Assembly: GCA_030619405.1 (NCBI GenBank)
Contig: JAUXBK010000044.1
Span: 1 to 13,489, forward strand
Direction of reading: 5' to 3'
Length of the DNA: 13,489 bases
From: Sedimenticola sp.
GTDB lineage: Bacteria; Pseudomonadota; Gammaproteobacteria; Chromatiales; Chromatiaceae
Below, piece by piece: positions 1-7,940 of the stretch. Below the pieces are notes generated by a model. It made no database searches, was not told the DNA's origin, and saw only the letters and a program-made list of their open reading frames with translations. Within the stretch, counting starts at the first letter, position 1; each line of letters begins with the position of its first letter. The position numbers and the translations under genes are program-made.

Positions 1-52
1 CCTAGTACCTAGTACCTAGTACCTAGTACCTAGTACCTAGTACCTAGTACCT
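1..52. repeat. Heptamer tandem repeat (CCTAGTA)7
   Basis: Seven perfect head-to-tail copies of CCTAGTA followed by a partial CCT, ending four bases before the rplY stop codon. Each unit contains the palindrome CTAG, and each junction forms the palindrome GTAC. CTAG is generally rare in proteobacterial genomes, so the array stands out. The same unit in the same orientation fills the other edge of the window (13453-13489). The array probably extends beyond base 1. It sits where the rplY-pth spacer would be in related genomes. No function can be read from it. Confidence 0.95.
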
Positions 53-56
53 GCCT

Positions 57-698
57 TTACTCCTCCGTAGGCCCTTCCTCGATGCCGCCCTCTTCGCCGA
101 CCTCGTCCGCTTCCTCTTCCTCTGCCTCGGTGGTGTGGCCGACATGGCCATGAACGACCGGCAGGTCGTTGTCGGCCCCGACCAGTTCGACGCCTTCCGG
201 CAAGACCAGACCAGACAGGAGAATGGTGTCACCAATCTCTAGACCAGAGACGTCCACCTCGATGTATTCTGGCAGATTTCCGGGCAGGCAACTGATCTCC
301 ACATCCGTCAGATAATGGGAAATGGCACCGCCGTCTTTCACCGCAGGCGCAGTCTCCTCACCCATGAAGTGAAGTGGCACACGGGTGCGGAGCTTCTCGG
401 TGGCGCTCACCCGCTGGAAGTCCACATGCAGCAGGAACGGCTTGGCCGGATGACGCTGCAGATCCTTCAGGATCACCTGCACCGACAGATCATCCACTTT
501 GAGGTTGAGGATACTGGAGTAGAACGCTTCATACTCCAGGTGTTGAAGCAGATCGGTGTGCACCACGCTCACCATCTCGGGATCCTTATGGGCACCATAT
601 AAAATACCCGGCATCAGCCCTTCGCGACGCAGGCGGCGGCTCGCACCCTTCCCCATGTCTGTACGCGGCTGTGCCTTGATTTCAAGTAAATCACTCAT
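57..698 (-). CDS. rplY: 50S ribosomal protein L25 / general stress protein Ctc (long form)
   Basis: 213-residue L25 of the Ctc type, which binds 5S rRNA in the large ribosomal subunit. Residues 1 to about 95 are the 5S-binding L25 domain, with the family's conserved RRLRREGLMPGILYG region. Residues from about 100 to 188 are the second, all-beta Ctc domain, which the short E. coli L25 (about 94 aa) lacks. The last 25 residues are a very acidic tail with 13 Glu/Asp, a common feature of long L25 proteins. The ATG at 696-698 has a GGAG Shine-Dalgarno at 706-709. It lies downstream of prs across a 133-base gap that holds a terminator for prs, so it probably has its own promoter, though I could not find a convincing one. 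The order prs-rplY is the usual one; pth would be expected next but lies outside the window. Confidence 0.95.
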   Translation of the reverse strand: MSDLLEIKAQPRTDMGKGASRRLRREGLMPGILYGAHKDPEMVSVVHTDLLQHLEYEAFYSSILNLKVDDLSVQVILKDLQRHPAKPFLLHVDFQRVSATEKLRTRVPLHFMGEETAPAVKDGGAISHYLTDVEISCLPGNLPEYIEVDVSGLEIGDTILLSGLVLPEGVELVGADNDLPVVHGHVGHTTEAEEEEADEVGEEGGIEEGPTEE

Positions 699-774
699 CG
701 TTTATCTCCAGATCATCCATCATCAAACCTGAAACGTTCGGTCAGAAAGCTGCCAAACCGTTCTTATCCAGGCC

Positions 775-812
775 AAAAAATCACTGCCGTTCCGCGACCA
801 GAACGGTGGTGA
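775..812 (-). terminator. Rho-independent terminator after prs
   Basis: Read on the minus strand about 20 bases after the prs stop: outer stem TCAC/GTGA (809-812 with 781-784), a symmetric CA/CA internal loop, inner stem CCGTTC/GAACGG (801-806 with 787-792), an 8-base loop, then six T (775-780) directly after the stem. The two-part stem with an immediate U-run is a good intrinsic terminator. It would separate prs transcription from rplY at least partly. Confidence 0.7.
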
Positions 813-831
813 ACAAAAAATTCAAGTGAAC

Positions 832-1785
832 TCAATCCATGAACAGGGAGGTCACGGACTCGCCCGACGCAACCCGACGCATGGTCTCAGCCAGCAGCTC
901 GGCAATACTGATCTGCCGGACTTTGCTACAGCGCTTCGCATCATCCCGTAACGGCACCGTATTCGAAACAACCAGTTCATCCAACTGGGAACGGTTCAGG
1001 TTATCCACCGCAGGTCCGGAGAGAATGGGGTGGGTACAATAGGCCACCACCCGTTTTGCCCCATGCTCCTTTAACGCCTGGGCCGCCTTGCACAGGGTAC
1101 CAGAGGTATCCACCAGATCGTCGATCAGGACGCAGGTGCGGCCCTGTACGTCGCCGATGATATTCATCACCTGCGCCTCGTTCGCCTGGGGGCGGCGTTT
1201 GTCGATGATTGCCAGATCCGCATCGTCCAGCTGCTTGGCCAGGGCACGCGCCCGCACCACTCCACCCACGTCCGGCGAGACCACCATCAGCTCCGGGTAT
1301 TTCTGCCGCCATACATCCCCCAGCAGGATCGGCAGTGCATAGATGTTGTCCACCGGGATATCGAAGAAACCCTGGATCTGATCCGCATGGAGATCCACCG
1401 TCACTACCCGGTTGGCGCCTGCCGCAGCGATCTGCTTCGCCACCAGGCGCGCCGTGATGGGCACCCGCGCCGAGCGTGGCCGCCGATCCTGGCGCGCATA
1501 CCCCAGGTAGGGAAAAACCGCCGTGATGCATCCCGCCGATGCCCACCGCAGGGCATCGATCAACACCAGCATCTCCATCAGGTTGTCGTTGGTGGGCTGG
1601 GAAGTGGACTGAATCACATAGACATCGTGACCCCGGACGCTCTCCTGGATCTCTGCCATCACCTCGCCGTCACTGAATCGCCCGACGGTCGCTTTTCCCA
1701 GGCGCACGTTCAGCCACCCGGCAATCTCATTCACGAGTTCCGGATTGGAGTTTCCCGCAAACATCATCATGCCGCTGGCTGACAC
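832..1785 (-). CDS. prs: Ribose-phosphate pyrophosphokinase (PRPP synthetase)
   Basis: Makes phosphoribosyl pyrophosphate from ribose 5-phosphate and ATP in the cytosol, feeding purine, pyrimidine, histidine, tryptophan and NAD synthesis. The protein matches bacterial class I Prs end to end: FAGNSNPEL near the N terminus, GRFSDGE, the ATP-binding loop GYARQDRRPRSARVPITA (residues 95-112), DLHADQIQGFF (131-141), the flexible catalytic loop IDKRRP (194-199) and the PRPP-binding loop IDDLVDTSGT (221-230). That last loop has Ser where E. coli has Gly. I chose the GTG at 1783-1785, giving 317 aa against 315 in E. coli. An AGGGGG Shine-Dalgarno lies seven bases upstream of it, and the result begins MSASGMMMFAGN. 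The frame stays open to an ATG at 1824, four bases from the tRNA 3' end, but that adds 13 unconserved residues. Three in-frame ATGs at 1762-1770 are alternatives without a good ribosome site. It is probably co-transcribed with ispE and tRNA-Gln. Confidence 0.95.
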   Translation of the reverse strand: MSASGMMMFAGNSNPELVNEIAGWLNVRLGKATVGRFSDGEVMAEIQESVRGHDVYVIQSTSQPTNDNLMEMLVLIDALRWASAGCITAVFPYLGYARQDRRPRSARVPITARLVAKQIAAAGANRVVTVDLHADQIQGFFDIPVDNIYALPILLGDVWRQKYPELMVVSPDVGGVVRARALAKQLDDADLAIIDKRRPQANEAQVMNIIGDVQGRTCVLIDDLVDTSGTLCKAAQALKEHGAKRVVAYCTHPILSGPAVDNLNRSQLDELVVSNTVPLRDDAKRCSKVRQISIAELLAETMRRVASGESVTSLFMD

Positions 1786-1827
1786 AGCAACGCCCCCTGC
1801 TTTACAAGAGTCATATACCAACACTAC

Positions 1828-1902
1828 TGGCTGGGGCGGCAGGATTCGAACCTGCGCATGCAGGGATCAAAACCCTGTGCCTTACCGCTTGGCGACGCCC
1901 CA
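1828..1902 (-). tRNA. tRNA-Gln (anticodon TTG)
   Basis: A 75-base tRNA on the minus strand. The acceptor stem TGGGGCG pairs with CGCCCCA. The anticodon arm is CAGGG-TTTTGAT-CCCTG, giving anticodon TTG, which reads CAA (and CAG by wobble). The T arm carries GGTTCGAATCC. The CCA end is encoded at 1828-1830. It closely resembles E. coli tRNA-Gln. It lies between ispE and prs, the position known from Pseudomonas. Its first 21 bases double as the 3' end of the ispE coding region. No separate promoter is visible, so it is probably cut from the ispE-prs transcript. Confidence 0.97.
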
Positions 1903-2760
1903 AGAAATCGTTGCCTCTTCCATCGCCTCCAGCAACGGTGACCGATTCAGCCCCCGGACCACCCAGGCCTGGAAACGTTCCGGTACCTGCTCCAGAATCT
2001 GCCGGGCCGGCGCCTCTTTCTCAAAGGCAGCAAATACGCAGGCCCCGGTACCGGTCAGCCTGGGCTGCCCAAACCGGCCCAGCCACTCCATTGCGTCCGC
2101 AACCTGCGGGTATCGGCGACATACGACAGAGAGGCAGTCATTGCCCCTTCTGCCGGAGAGAAAGTCGCGTATTTTGATCCGGGGGGAGTCGCGTGTCAAA
2201 TCGGGGTCGCCGAAAATCTCCGCGGTGGAGACCCGGCAGTCGGGTAACAGCAGCAGATACCAGGGGGTGGGCAGTACCAGTGGCCGCAATTGCTCCCCAA
2301 CCCCTTCCGCCCAGGCCGCACCTCCATTGATGAAAACCGGTACGTCTGCACCCAGTGCCAGCCCCAGCCGGGACAGGCGTTCCCGGGAAAAACCGATCTC
2401 CCACAACTGGTTCAGCGCCACCAGGGTGGTGGCTGCATCGGAGCTGCCACCCCCCAGCCCACCCCCCATGGGCAGGCGTTTGTCCAGCCCGATCTCCACA
2501 CCAAGCGCGGTACCACTCGCCAGCTGCAGCAGACGGGCGGCCCTTACCACGAGGTCGGTCTCGAGCGTTACGCCGGGAATGGGGTCGAGGTGTCGGATCT
2601 CTCCATCCTCCCGACACTGGAAGCGCAGTGTGTCACTCAAATCGAGAAACTGGAACACGGTCTGAAGCAGGTGGTATCCATCCGGCCGCCTACCGATTAT
2701 GCGCAGCATCAGGTTCAGTTTGGCCGGGGCCGGCCAGATCATGAGCCCACCCCCGTTCAT
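1882..2760 (-). CDS. ispE: 4-diphosphocytidyl-2-C-methyl-D-erythritol kinase
   Basis: GHMP-family kinase that phosphorylates CDP-methylerythritol with ATP, the fourth step of the non-mevalonate (MEP) isoprenoid pathway. With the start used here it has 292 residues (E. coli 283). Visible landmarks are PAPAKLNL with the substrate-site lysine (K14), the DGYH and LQTVFQFLD segments, the ATP-binding glycine loop LPMGGGLGGGSSDAA (96-110), LGADVPVF with the catalytic aspartate (D139), and RLTGTGACVFA in the C-terminal lobe. The ATG at 2758-2760 overlaps the TGA of the upstream TPR gene as ATGA, which suggests translational coupling. An ATG six codons later (2740-2742, MIWPAPAKLNL) is equally possible and has a GGGGGTGGG stretch upstream. 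The last seven codons and the stop lie inside tRNA-Gln. The usual lolB gene upstream is absent. Confidence 0.95.
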   Translation of the reverse strand: MNGGGLMIWPAPAKLNLMLRIIGRRPDGYHLLQTVFQFLDLSDTLRFQCREDGEIRHLDPIPGVTLETDLVVRAARLLQLASGTALGVEIGLDKRLPMGGGLGGGSSDAATTLVALNQLWEIGFSRERLSRLGLALGADVPVFINGGAAWAEGVGEQLRPLVLPTPWYLLLLPDCRVSTAEIFGDPDLTRDSPRIKIRDFLSGRRGNDCLSVVCRRYPQVADAMEWLGRFGQPRLTGTGACVFAAFEKEAPARQILEQVPERFQAWVVRGLNRSPLLEAMEEATISWGVAKR

Positions 2761-4502
2761 GGGGTCAGTCGCTGCATCACCTCTTTGATGTACTCGCTCT
2801 CCGGATCCCGCTGCAGTGCCTGCTTCCAGACCTGCCGCGCCTGCTCCTTCTCCCCCAGGACCCACAGCACCTCTCCCAGGTGGGCCGCGATTTCCGGGTC
2901 CGGCTGCAGCGCCAGGGCCTTACGCAGATAGGTCGCCGCCCGGGCGAAATTACCGAGCCGGTACTGTACCCAGCCCATGCTGTCGAGTACCGCCGAGGAG
3001 TCCGGTTTCAGTGTCAGCGCCCGGTCTATCAGGGCCAGGGCCTCCTGCAGCCGGCCGGTCTTGTCCGCCAGGGTATATCCAAGTGCATTCAAGGCATCCA
3101 CACTTTCAGGATTCTGGGCGATGATGGCACGCATATCCCGCTCCAGCAGATCCAGACGATCGATACCGACCGCATACAGCCCCCGGGCATAGAGCAGATC
3201 CTCAGAACCCTGGTGGGCCTGTAACGCCTTGTCATACAGCGCCATCACCTGATCGGGCGTGCCGTATTTCTGCACCAGATCGGCCTCCAGCAGGAACAGT
3301 TGAACCGACTTTTCCGGCATCTGAATGCGCAGGCCCTGAAACCAGTCCCACGCCGCATGAAGCCGCCCCGCCTCTGCCAGGGTCTGGGCAATGCGAACCT
3401 GGGAGTCGTACCTGAACTCGCCACTGGCCACCTTTTTATACCACTGGACCGCCTGGTCCGATCGCCCCTGCTGCTGCTCGATCCGGCCCAGATAGTAGGC
3501 CACGCCGTTGCGGTGCTTCCCCATCTGCTGCAGTCGGCGAAAATACCCGCGGGCATCTTCAGGCCGCTCCAACTGCATCGCCAATACGCCCAGGGAATAT
3601 TGAACGTCCGCGTCTTCCGGCCGCAGGCGCTCAACCTTCTGGAATTGACCATAGGCCTGCTCATACGCTTCGTCCTCCACCAGCAACCGGGCCAGCGCCT
3701 CATTGAGCAGCAAGTCATCCGGCATCCTGTCGAGGGCCTCTTGCAACGCTCGGCGTGCAGCTGCCCGGTCTCCCCGGGCCTGGTAGATCCGACTCTGCAG
3801 GACATACCCCTTGGTCCAGTCGGGATGCCGTTCCAGTACCCCTGCTATCTCATCCTCCGCGGTGGGGAAATCCCGCCACATCAGCGCCATCAAGGCCACT
3901 GCATAGCCTGCCCGAGGGTCATCTGCATAAGGAGCGGTCACCTCCTTCATGAGCGACAGCGCCAGGCCATGATCCTTTGATTTACTGAGGGCCGACATGG
4001 CATGAAGATAACCATCTTCTCCTTTTGCCCGGCCGATGGTGAGCACGGCCTCCATCTGCCGCAGAGCCTCTTGCTCACGTTCCCCCTGCATATAGAGCGC
4101 TATCACCACTTGCCGTGCCTGCAGTTCATTCGGCGCCAGCTCGACCCAGTGTTGTGCCGCTTTCAGGGCGAGATCCGGACGCTTCAATACTATGGCAATC
4201 CGGGTGGCCCGTTCGGCCGCCTCGGCATCGCCCGTGAGGAGCGCACTCTGCAGTCCATACCGATAGGCCAGATCGAGCTTGCCCCGTTGAACCGCGATCT
4301 CACCCACCAGTGTGTTGAACACCACATCCTCATTGAGCTCATTCAGCGGCGGTGGCGGGGCCTTGAAAGGGAGCTCTACCGGTTTCTCAACTGCCGTTCC
4401 TTCATCCGAAACCGCGCTGGCAGAACGTTCGGGCCCCCCAGCACAAGCCACCAGCAGCGCCAGCAGCCACAGGGAAAGCAAGCTTTTCGACAACGATATC
4501 AT
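2757..4502 (-). CDS. TPR-repeat outer-membrane lipoprotein
   Basis: A 581-residue protein with a lipoprotein signal peptide (MISLSKSLLSLWLLALLVAC). The lipobox ends at Cys20 and is followed by Ala, not Asp, which predicts sorting to the outer membrane facing the periplasm. A Pro-rich linker follows. The rest is helical tetratricopeptide repeats, clearest at about 220-330 (repeats centred on QARGDRAAARRALQEAL and EDEAYEQAYGQFQKVERLRP) and near the C terminus (LGYTLADKTGRLQEALALID, GWVQYRLGNFARAATYLRKA). Such proteins are protein-binding scaffolds; the specific partner is unknown. The gene corresponds by position to the TPR gene divergent from hemA in Pseudomonas. The ATG at 4500-4502 was chosen because GGTGGA lies six bases upstream and it gives a proper 19-residue signal peptide. 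Starts at 4508 or 4550 only lengthen the N terminus. Confidence 0.88.
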   Translation of the reverse strand: MISLSKSLLSLWLLALLVACAGGPERSASAVSDEGTAVEKPVELPFKAPPPPLNELNEDVVFNTLVGEIAVQRGKLDLAYRYGLQSALLTGDAEAAERATRIAIVLKRPDLALKAAQHWVELAPNELQARQVVIALYMQGEREQEALRQMEAVLTIGRAKGEDGYLHAMSALSKSKDHGLALSLMKEVTAPYADDPRAGYAVALMALMWRDFPTAEDEIAGVLERHPDWTKGYVLQSRIYQARGDRAAARRALQEALDRMPDDLLLNEALARLLVEDEAYEQAYGQFQKVERLRPEDADVQYSLGVLAMQLERPEDARGYFRRLQQMGKHRNGVAYYLGRIEQQQGRSDQAVQWYKKVASGEFRYDSQVRIAQTLAEAGRLHAAWDWFQGLRIQMPEKSVQLFLLEADLVQKYGTPDQVMALYDKALQAHQGSEDLLYARGLYAVGIDRLDLLERDMRAIIAQNPESVDALNALGYTLADKTGRLQEALALIDRALTLKPDSSAVLDSMGWVQYRLGNFARAATYLRKALALQPDPEIAAHLGEVLWVLGEKEQARQVWKQALQRDPESEYIKEVMQRLTP

Positions 4503-4647
4503 CGACATTCCACCAGATAGTTCCAAGATCAAGAGGTCTATTTTACACATCGAAGCGCCCTAATTCCTCCCGGAGGGGCATACAGCCCTTGAATTTAACC
4601 CATTGATAATCCAAAATTTCGGATTCCCACCCGCCAGAAAAGTTCAG
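4503..4647. promoter_or_regulatory. Divergent control region between TPR gene and hemA
   Basis: This 145-base spacer must hold the promoters of two divergent transcription units. For hemA, TTGAAT (4589-4594) and CAAAAT (4612-4617) are 17 bases apart and each match the sigma-70 consensus at four of six positions. For the leftward operon, TAAAAT lies on the minus strand at 4545-4540, without a good -35 box. No operator or riboswitch-like fold was recognised. Confidence 0.3.
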
Positions 4648-5949
4648 ATGGCAATACTCGCACTCGGTCTCAACCACAAGACGACGCCGGTAAATATCCG
4701 CGAAAGGATCACCTTTGGTCCGGATATCATCGTCGCCGCGCTGCGCGGCCTTGCCGCCCACCCCGGTGTCGGGGAGGCGGTCATTCTATCGACCTGCAAC
4801 CGGACCGAGGTCTATTGTTCGCTGCAGGGTGTTGGCAAGACCCAGATCAGCAGCTGGCTGGCGGAATTTCACGGCCTGGCACTGGAGACCATCGCCCCCT
4901 ATCTCTACGCCCATGAGGGGTGTGAAGCGGTCAGGCACCTGCTGCGGGTGGCCAGCGGACTCGATTCCATGGTCCTGGGCGAACCCCAGATTCTGGGGCA
5001 GGTGAAACAGGCCTACCAGACTGCCCGGGATGCCGCCGCCACAGGAAAGCTGCTGGGCCGATTATTTCAACACACCTTCTCGGTGGCCAAGCAGGTCCGC
5101 ACCGACACCGCCATCGGCCACAGCCCGGTCTCCGTCGCCTTTGCCGCGGTCAGCCTTGCCCGGCAGATCTTCAGTGACCTGTCCCGGCAGACCGCCATGT
5201 TGATTGGAGCCGGTGAGACCATCGAGCTTGCGGCACGACACCTCCAACAGCACGATATCGGGCGCATCATCATTGCCAACCGGACCATTGAACGGGCCCA
5301 CAACCTGGCCAACCAGTTCGACGGTTACGCCATCGCCCTGACCGAGATACCCTCCCACCTGGCCGAGGCCGATATCGTGATCTCCTCCACCGCCAGTCCC
5401 CTGCCGGTACTGGGGAAGGGAACAGTGGAGAGCGCACTGAAAAAGCGACGCCACCTGCCCATGTTCATGGTCGACATCGCGGTTCCAAGAGACATAGAAC
5501 CCGAGGTGTCCGACCTGTCCGATATCTACCTCTACACGGTAGACGACCTGCAGGAGGTGATCGAAGAGAACATGCGCTCCCGCCAGGAGGCGGCCGAACA
5601 GGCCATGGAGATCATCGACCTGCATACCGAAGAGTTCATGGGCTGGCTGCGCTCTCTGGACGCGGTGGGCATGATCCAGGAATTCCGCGCCCAGGCGGAA
5701 CAGATGCGCGACGAGGTGCTGCAGCGGGCCCTGCGCAATCTCCGCAACGGAAAGTCGCCGGAAGAGGTCCTGGGTTTCCTGGCCCACACCCTGACCAACA
5801 AACTGCTGCACACCCCCAGCACCCAGATCCGGCGCGCCGGCTTCAACGGCCAGGAAGAACTGCTCGACGCCGCCAACACCCTGTTTCAGATACAAGATAC
5901 AGACGATTCCACCTTCAGGGCTCTGACCCGGGTTATTGCGCGCAAATGA
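4648..5949 (+). CDS. hemA: Glutamyl-tRNA reductase
   Basis: Reduces glutamyl-tRNA(Glu) with NADPH to glutamate-1-semialdehyde, the first committed step of C5-pathway tetrapyrrole (haem, siroheme) synthesis. The 433-residue protein (E. coli 418) starts MAILALGLNHKTTPVNIRER, as the family does. The catalytic cysteine is Cys50 in LSTCNRTEVY. GLDSMVLGEPQILGQVK (104-120) is the family signature, and the NADPH-binding fold has GAGET (187-191). A helical dimerisation region ends the protein. The reading frame is open up to a TTG at 4603, but the ATG at 4648-4650 fits the family exactly. It lacks a strong Shine-Dalgarno. The stop overlaps prfA as ATGA, so hemA leads the prfA-prmC operon. Confidence 0.97.
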   Translation: MAILALGLNHKTTPVNIRERITFGPDIIVAALRGLAAHPGVGEAVILSTCNRTEVYCSLQGVGKTQISSWLAEFHGLALETIAPYLYAHEGCEAVRHLLRVASGLDSMVLGEPQILGQVKQAYQTARDAAATGKLLGRLFQHTFSVAKQVRTDTAIGHSPVSVAFAAVSLARQIFSDLSRQTAMLIGAGETIELAARHLQQHDIGRIIIANRTIERAHNLANQFDGYAIALTEIPSHLAEADIVISSTASPLPVLGKGTVESALKKRRHLPMFMVDIAVPRDIEPEVSDLSDIYLYTVDDLQEVIEENMRSRQEAAEQAMEIIDLHTEEFMGWLRSLDAVGMIQEFRAQAEQMRDEVLQRALRNLRNGKSPEEVLGFLAHTLTNKLLHTPSTQIRRAGFNGQEELLDAANTLFQIQDTDDSTFRALTRVIARK

Positions 5950-7031
5950 ACCCCTCCATTCAAGGCAAGCTGGACCAGATAAGCGAACATTTCGAGGAGA
6001 TCACGGCGCTGCTGGCTGATCCGGAGGTACAGAGAGACCAGAACCGGTTCCGGGAACTGAGCCGGGAGTACGCCCGGCTGGGGCCGGTGGTGGAGTGCTA
6101 CCAACGCTACCAGGAGCTGGGGCAGGCCATCGATAGTGCGCAGGAGATGCTGGACGACCCGGAGATGGCCGAGCTAGCCCAGGAAGAGCTGACCCAGGCG
6201 GGGCGGGAGAGAGAGGCGCTGGAGCCCGAGCTGCAGCTATTGCTGCTCCCCCCCGATCCCAACGACGAACGCAATGTCTTTCTGGAAATCCGGGCCGGTA
6301 CGGGCGGCGCCGAGGCTTCCCTGTTCGCCGGTGATCTGCATCGCATGTACCTGCGCTATGCGGAACTCCAGGGGTGGAAGACGGAGACCATCAGCGAAAG
6401 CATCGGAGAGCAGGGGGGATACAAGGAGGTCATCAGCCGCATCAGTGGCCGCAATGTCTATTCCCGATTGAAGTTCGAGTCCGGTGCCCACCGGGTGCAG
6501 CGGGTTCCCGAGACCGAATCCCAAGGCCGGATCCATACCTCTGCCTGCACCGTCGCCATCCTGCCGGAGGCCGAGGAGATCGACCAGGTGGAGATCAACG
6601 GCAGTGACCTCCGCATCGACACCTACCGCGCCTCCGGCGCCGGCGGACAGCATGTGAACAAGACCGATTCCGCTGTGCGCATCACCCACCTGCCCAGCGG
6701 TATCGTGGTGGAGTGTCAGGACGAGCGTTCCCAGCACAAGAACAAGGCCCGGGCCCTGTCTCTGCTGCAGGCCCGGCTGCTCTCCGGTATGCAGGAGAAG
6801 CAGACCAGCGAGCAGGCAGAAGCACGCAAACTCCAGGTCGGCAGTGGCGACCGGTCAGAACGCATTCGTACCTACAACTACCCCCAGAATCGTCTCACCG
6901 ACCACCGCATCGGCCTGACCCTCTATAAACTGGACGAAATCCTGGAGGGTACCCTGAACCAGGTGATAGCCCCCCTGATCCAGGAGCATCAGGCCGGGCA
7001 GCTGGCGACCCTGTCAGCGGACAATGAATGA
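5946..7031 (+). CDS. prfA: Peptide chain release factor 1
   Basis: Recognises UAA and UAG in the ribosomal A site and triggers peptide release. It is 361 residues long, near the usual RF1 length. The codon-recognition tripeptide PxT is Pro188-Glu189-Thr190, which distinguishes it from RF2 (SPF). The catalytic GGQ is at 233-235 in GAGGQHVNKTDSAVRI, with Gln235 at the same number as in E. coli RF1. Its ATG overlaps the hemA stop by four bases (ATGA), and its own stop overlaps prmC in the same way, so the three are probably translationally coupled. PrmC, encoded next, is the enzyme that methylates Gln235. Confidence 0.97.
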   Translation: MNPSIQGKLDQISEHFEEITALLADPEVQRDQNRFRELSREYARLGPVVECYQRYQELGQAIDSAQEMLDDPEMAELAQEELTQAGREREALEPELQLLLLPPDPNDERNVFLEIRAGTGGAEASLFAGDLHRMYLRYAELQGWKTETISESIGEQGGYKEVISRISGRNVYSRLKFESGAHRVQRVPETESQGRIHTSACTVAILPEAEEIDQVEINGSDLRIDTYRASGAGGQHVNKTDSAVRITHLPSGIVVECQDERSQHKNKARALSLLQARLLSGMQEKQTSEQAEARKLQVGSGDRSERIRTYNYPQNRLTDHRIGLTLYKLDEILEGTLNQVIAPLIQEHQAGQLATLSADNE

Positions 7032-7909
7032 AGGCGGATTACAGCCGGGATCCCCCAACGACCATCGCCCAATCTCTGAACAGTGTCCGGGCCCGCCTCT
7101 CCACCCTTCCGAACGGTTCGCCCGGCCTGGAGGCAGAGGTGTTGCTGGCCCACATCCTCGACAAGCCTCGTACCCACCTGATCGCCTGGCCGGACAAGGC
7201 TTTGTCCACAGAGCAGCAGGCCGGGTTCCAGGCACTTGTCCAGCGACGGTTGCAGGGAGAACCCCTCGCCTACCTCACCGGCCGGCGGGAGTTCTGGTCG
7301 CTGTCTCTGAGGGTGACCCCCGCCACCCTCATCCCGCGGCCCGAGACGGAACAGCTGGTGGAACGGGCGCTGGAGCTGATACCAAAAGAGGCCCGGGCAC
7401 AGATCGTCGATCTGGGTACCGGCAGCGGCGCCATCGCTGCCGCTATCGCGACCGAACGCCCACTCGCATCCATCATCGCAACCGACTTCGACAGCGCTGC
7501 ACTGGCCGTCGCCCGAGAGAATTTCCGTCACCTCGACCTGAACAACGTCACCTGCCTGTCGGGAGAGTGGTGCGCCGCCCTGCCCGATCAGCGCTGGTTC
7601 GATATGATCCTGAGCAACCCCCCCTATGTGGCAGAAGGAGATTCCCACCTGCAGCAGGATGGACTTCCCTGGGAGCCTGTCGCCGCCCTCACTGGCGGGC
7701 CCGACGGCCTGAGGGCGATCCGCAACATCATCCGGCAGACCCCGGCCTGCCTGAAACCCGGCGGGTGGCTGATACTGGAACATGGCTTCGAACAGGGGGC
7801 AGCGGTGTGGGGTCTGCTGCGCAGGCAGGGCTTTCGGGAGGTCAGCACCCTGCAGGATCTGGCGCATCGTGACCGGCTCAGCGAAGGACGTCTGACCCTC
7901 CCCACTTGA
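7028..7909 (+). CDS. prmC: Release factor glutamine methyltransferase
   Basis: N5-methylates the GGQ glutamine of release factors RF1 and RF2 using SAM. It is 293 residues long. An N-terminal helical RF-binding domain holds PLAYLTGRREF (79-89) and the PRPETE motif (103-108). The class I methyltransferase domain has SAM motif I VDLGTGSGAIA (127-137), the acidic ATDFD (151-155) and the catalytic NPPY (197-200), which binds the substrate glutamine amide. The ATG at 7028 overlaps the prfA TGA as ATGA. An ATG four bases earlier (7024) is in another frame. The operon pairs the enzyme with its substrate. Confidence 0.96.
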   Translation: MKADYSRDPPTTIAQSLNSVRARLSTLPNGSPGLEAEVLLAHILDKPRTHLIAWPDKALSTEQQAGFQALVQRRLQGEPLAYLTGRREFWSLSLRVTPATLIPRPETEQLVERALELIPKEARAQIVDLGTGSGAIAAAIATERPLASIIATDFDSAALAVARENFRHLDLNNVTCLSGEWCAALPDQRWFDMILSNPPYVAEGDSHLQQDGLPWEPVAALTGGPDGLRAIRNIIRQTPACLKPGGWLILEHGFEQGAAVWGLLRRQGFREVSTLQDLAHRDRLSEGRLTLPT

Positions 7910-7940
7910 TTATTCCCCGTCAAAGGTTAGGATTTAAGCC

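Noticed and set aside
1..52. Tandem repeats as a CRISPR array
   Set aside because: The units are 7 bases with no spacers, and no cas gene is present.
1786..1824. Longer Prs start at the ATG at 1824
   Set aside because: It adds 13 residues absent from the family and lies against the tRNA end; the GTG at 1785 has a well-placed AGGGGG.
1745..2665. 306-codon plus-strand open frame over prs, the tRNA and ispE
   Set aside because: It is antisense to clearly conserved genes, runs through a tRNA, and has low-complexity Ser/Arg/Pro composition.
4565..4577. CCTC/GAGG short hairpin upstream of hemA as an operator or terminator
   Set aside because: Only a four-base stem with no T-run and no known operator resemblance.
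5062..5895. 277-codon minus-strand open frame opposite hemA
   Set aside because: Antisense shadow of a highly conserved gene in GC-rich DNA.
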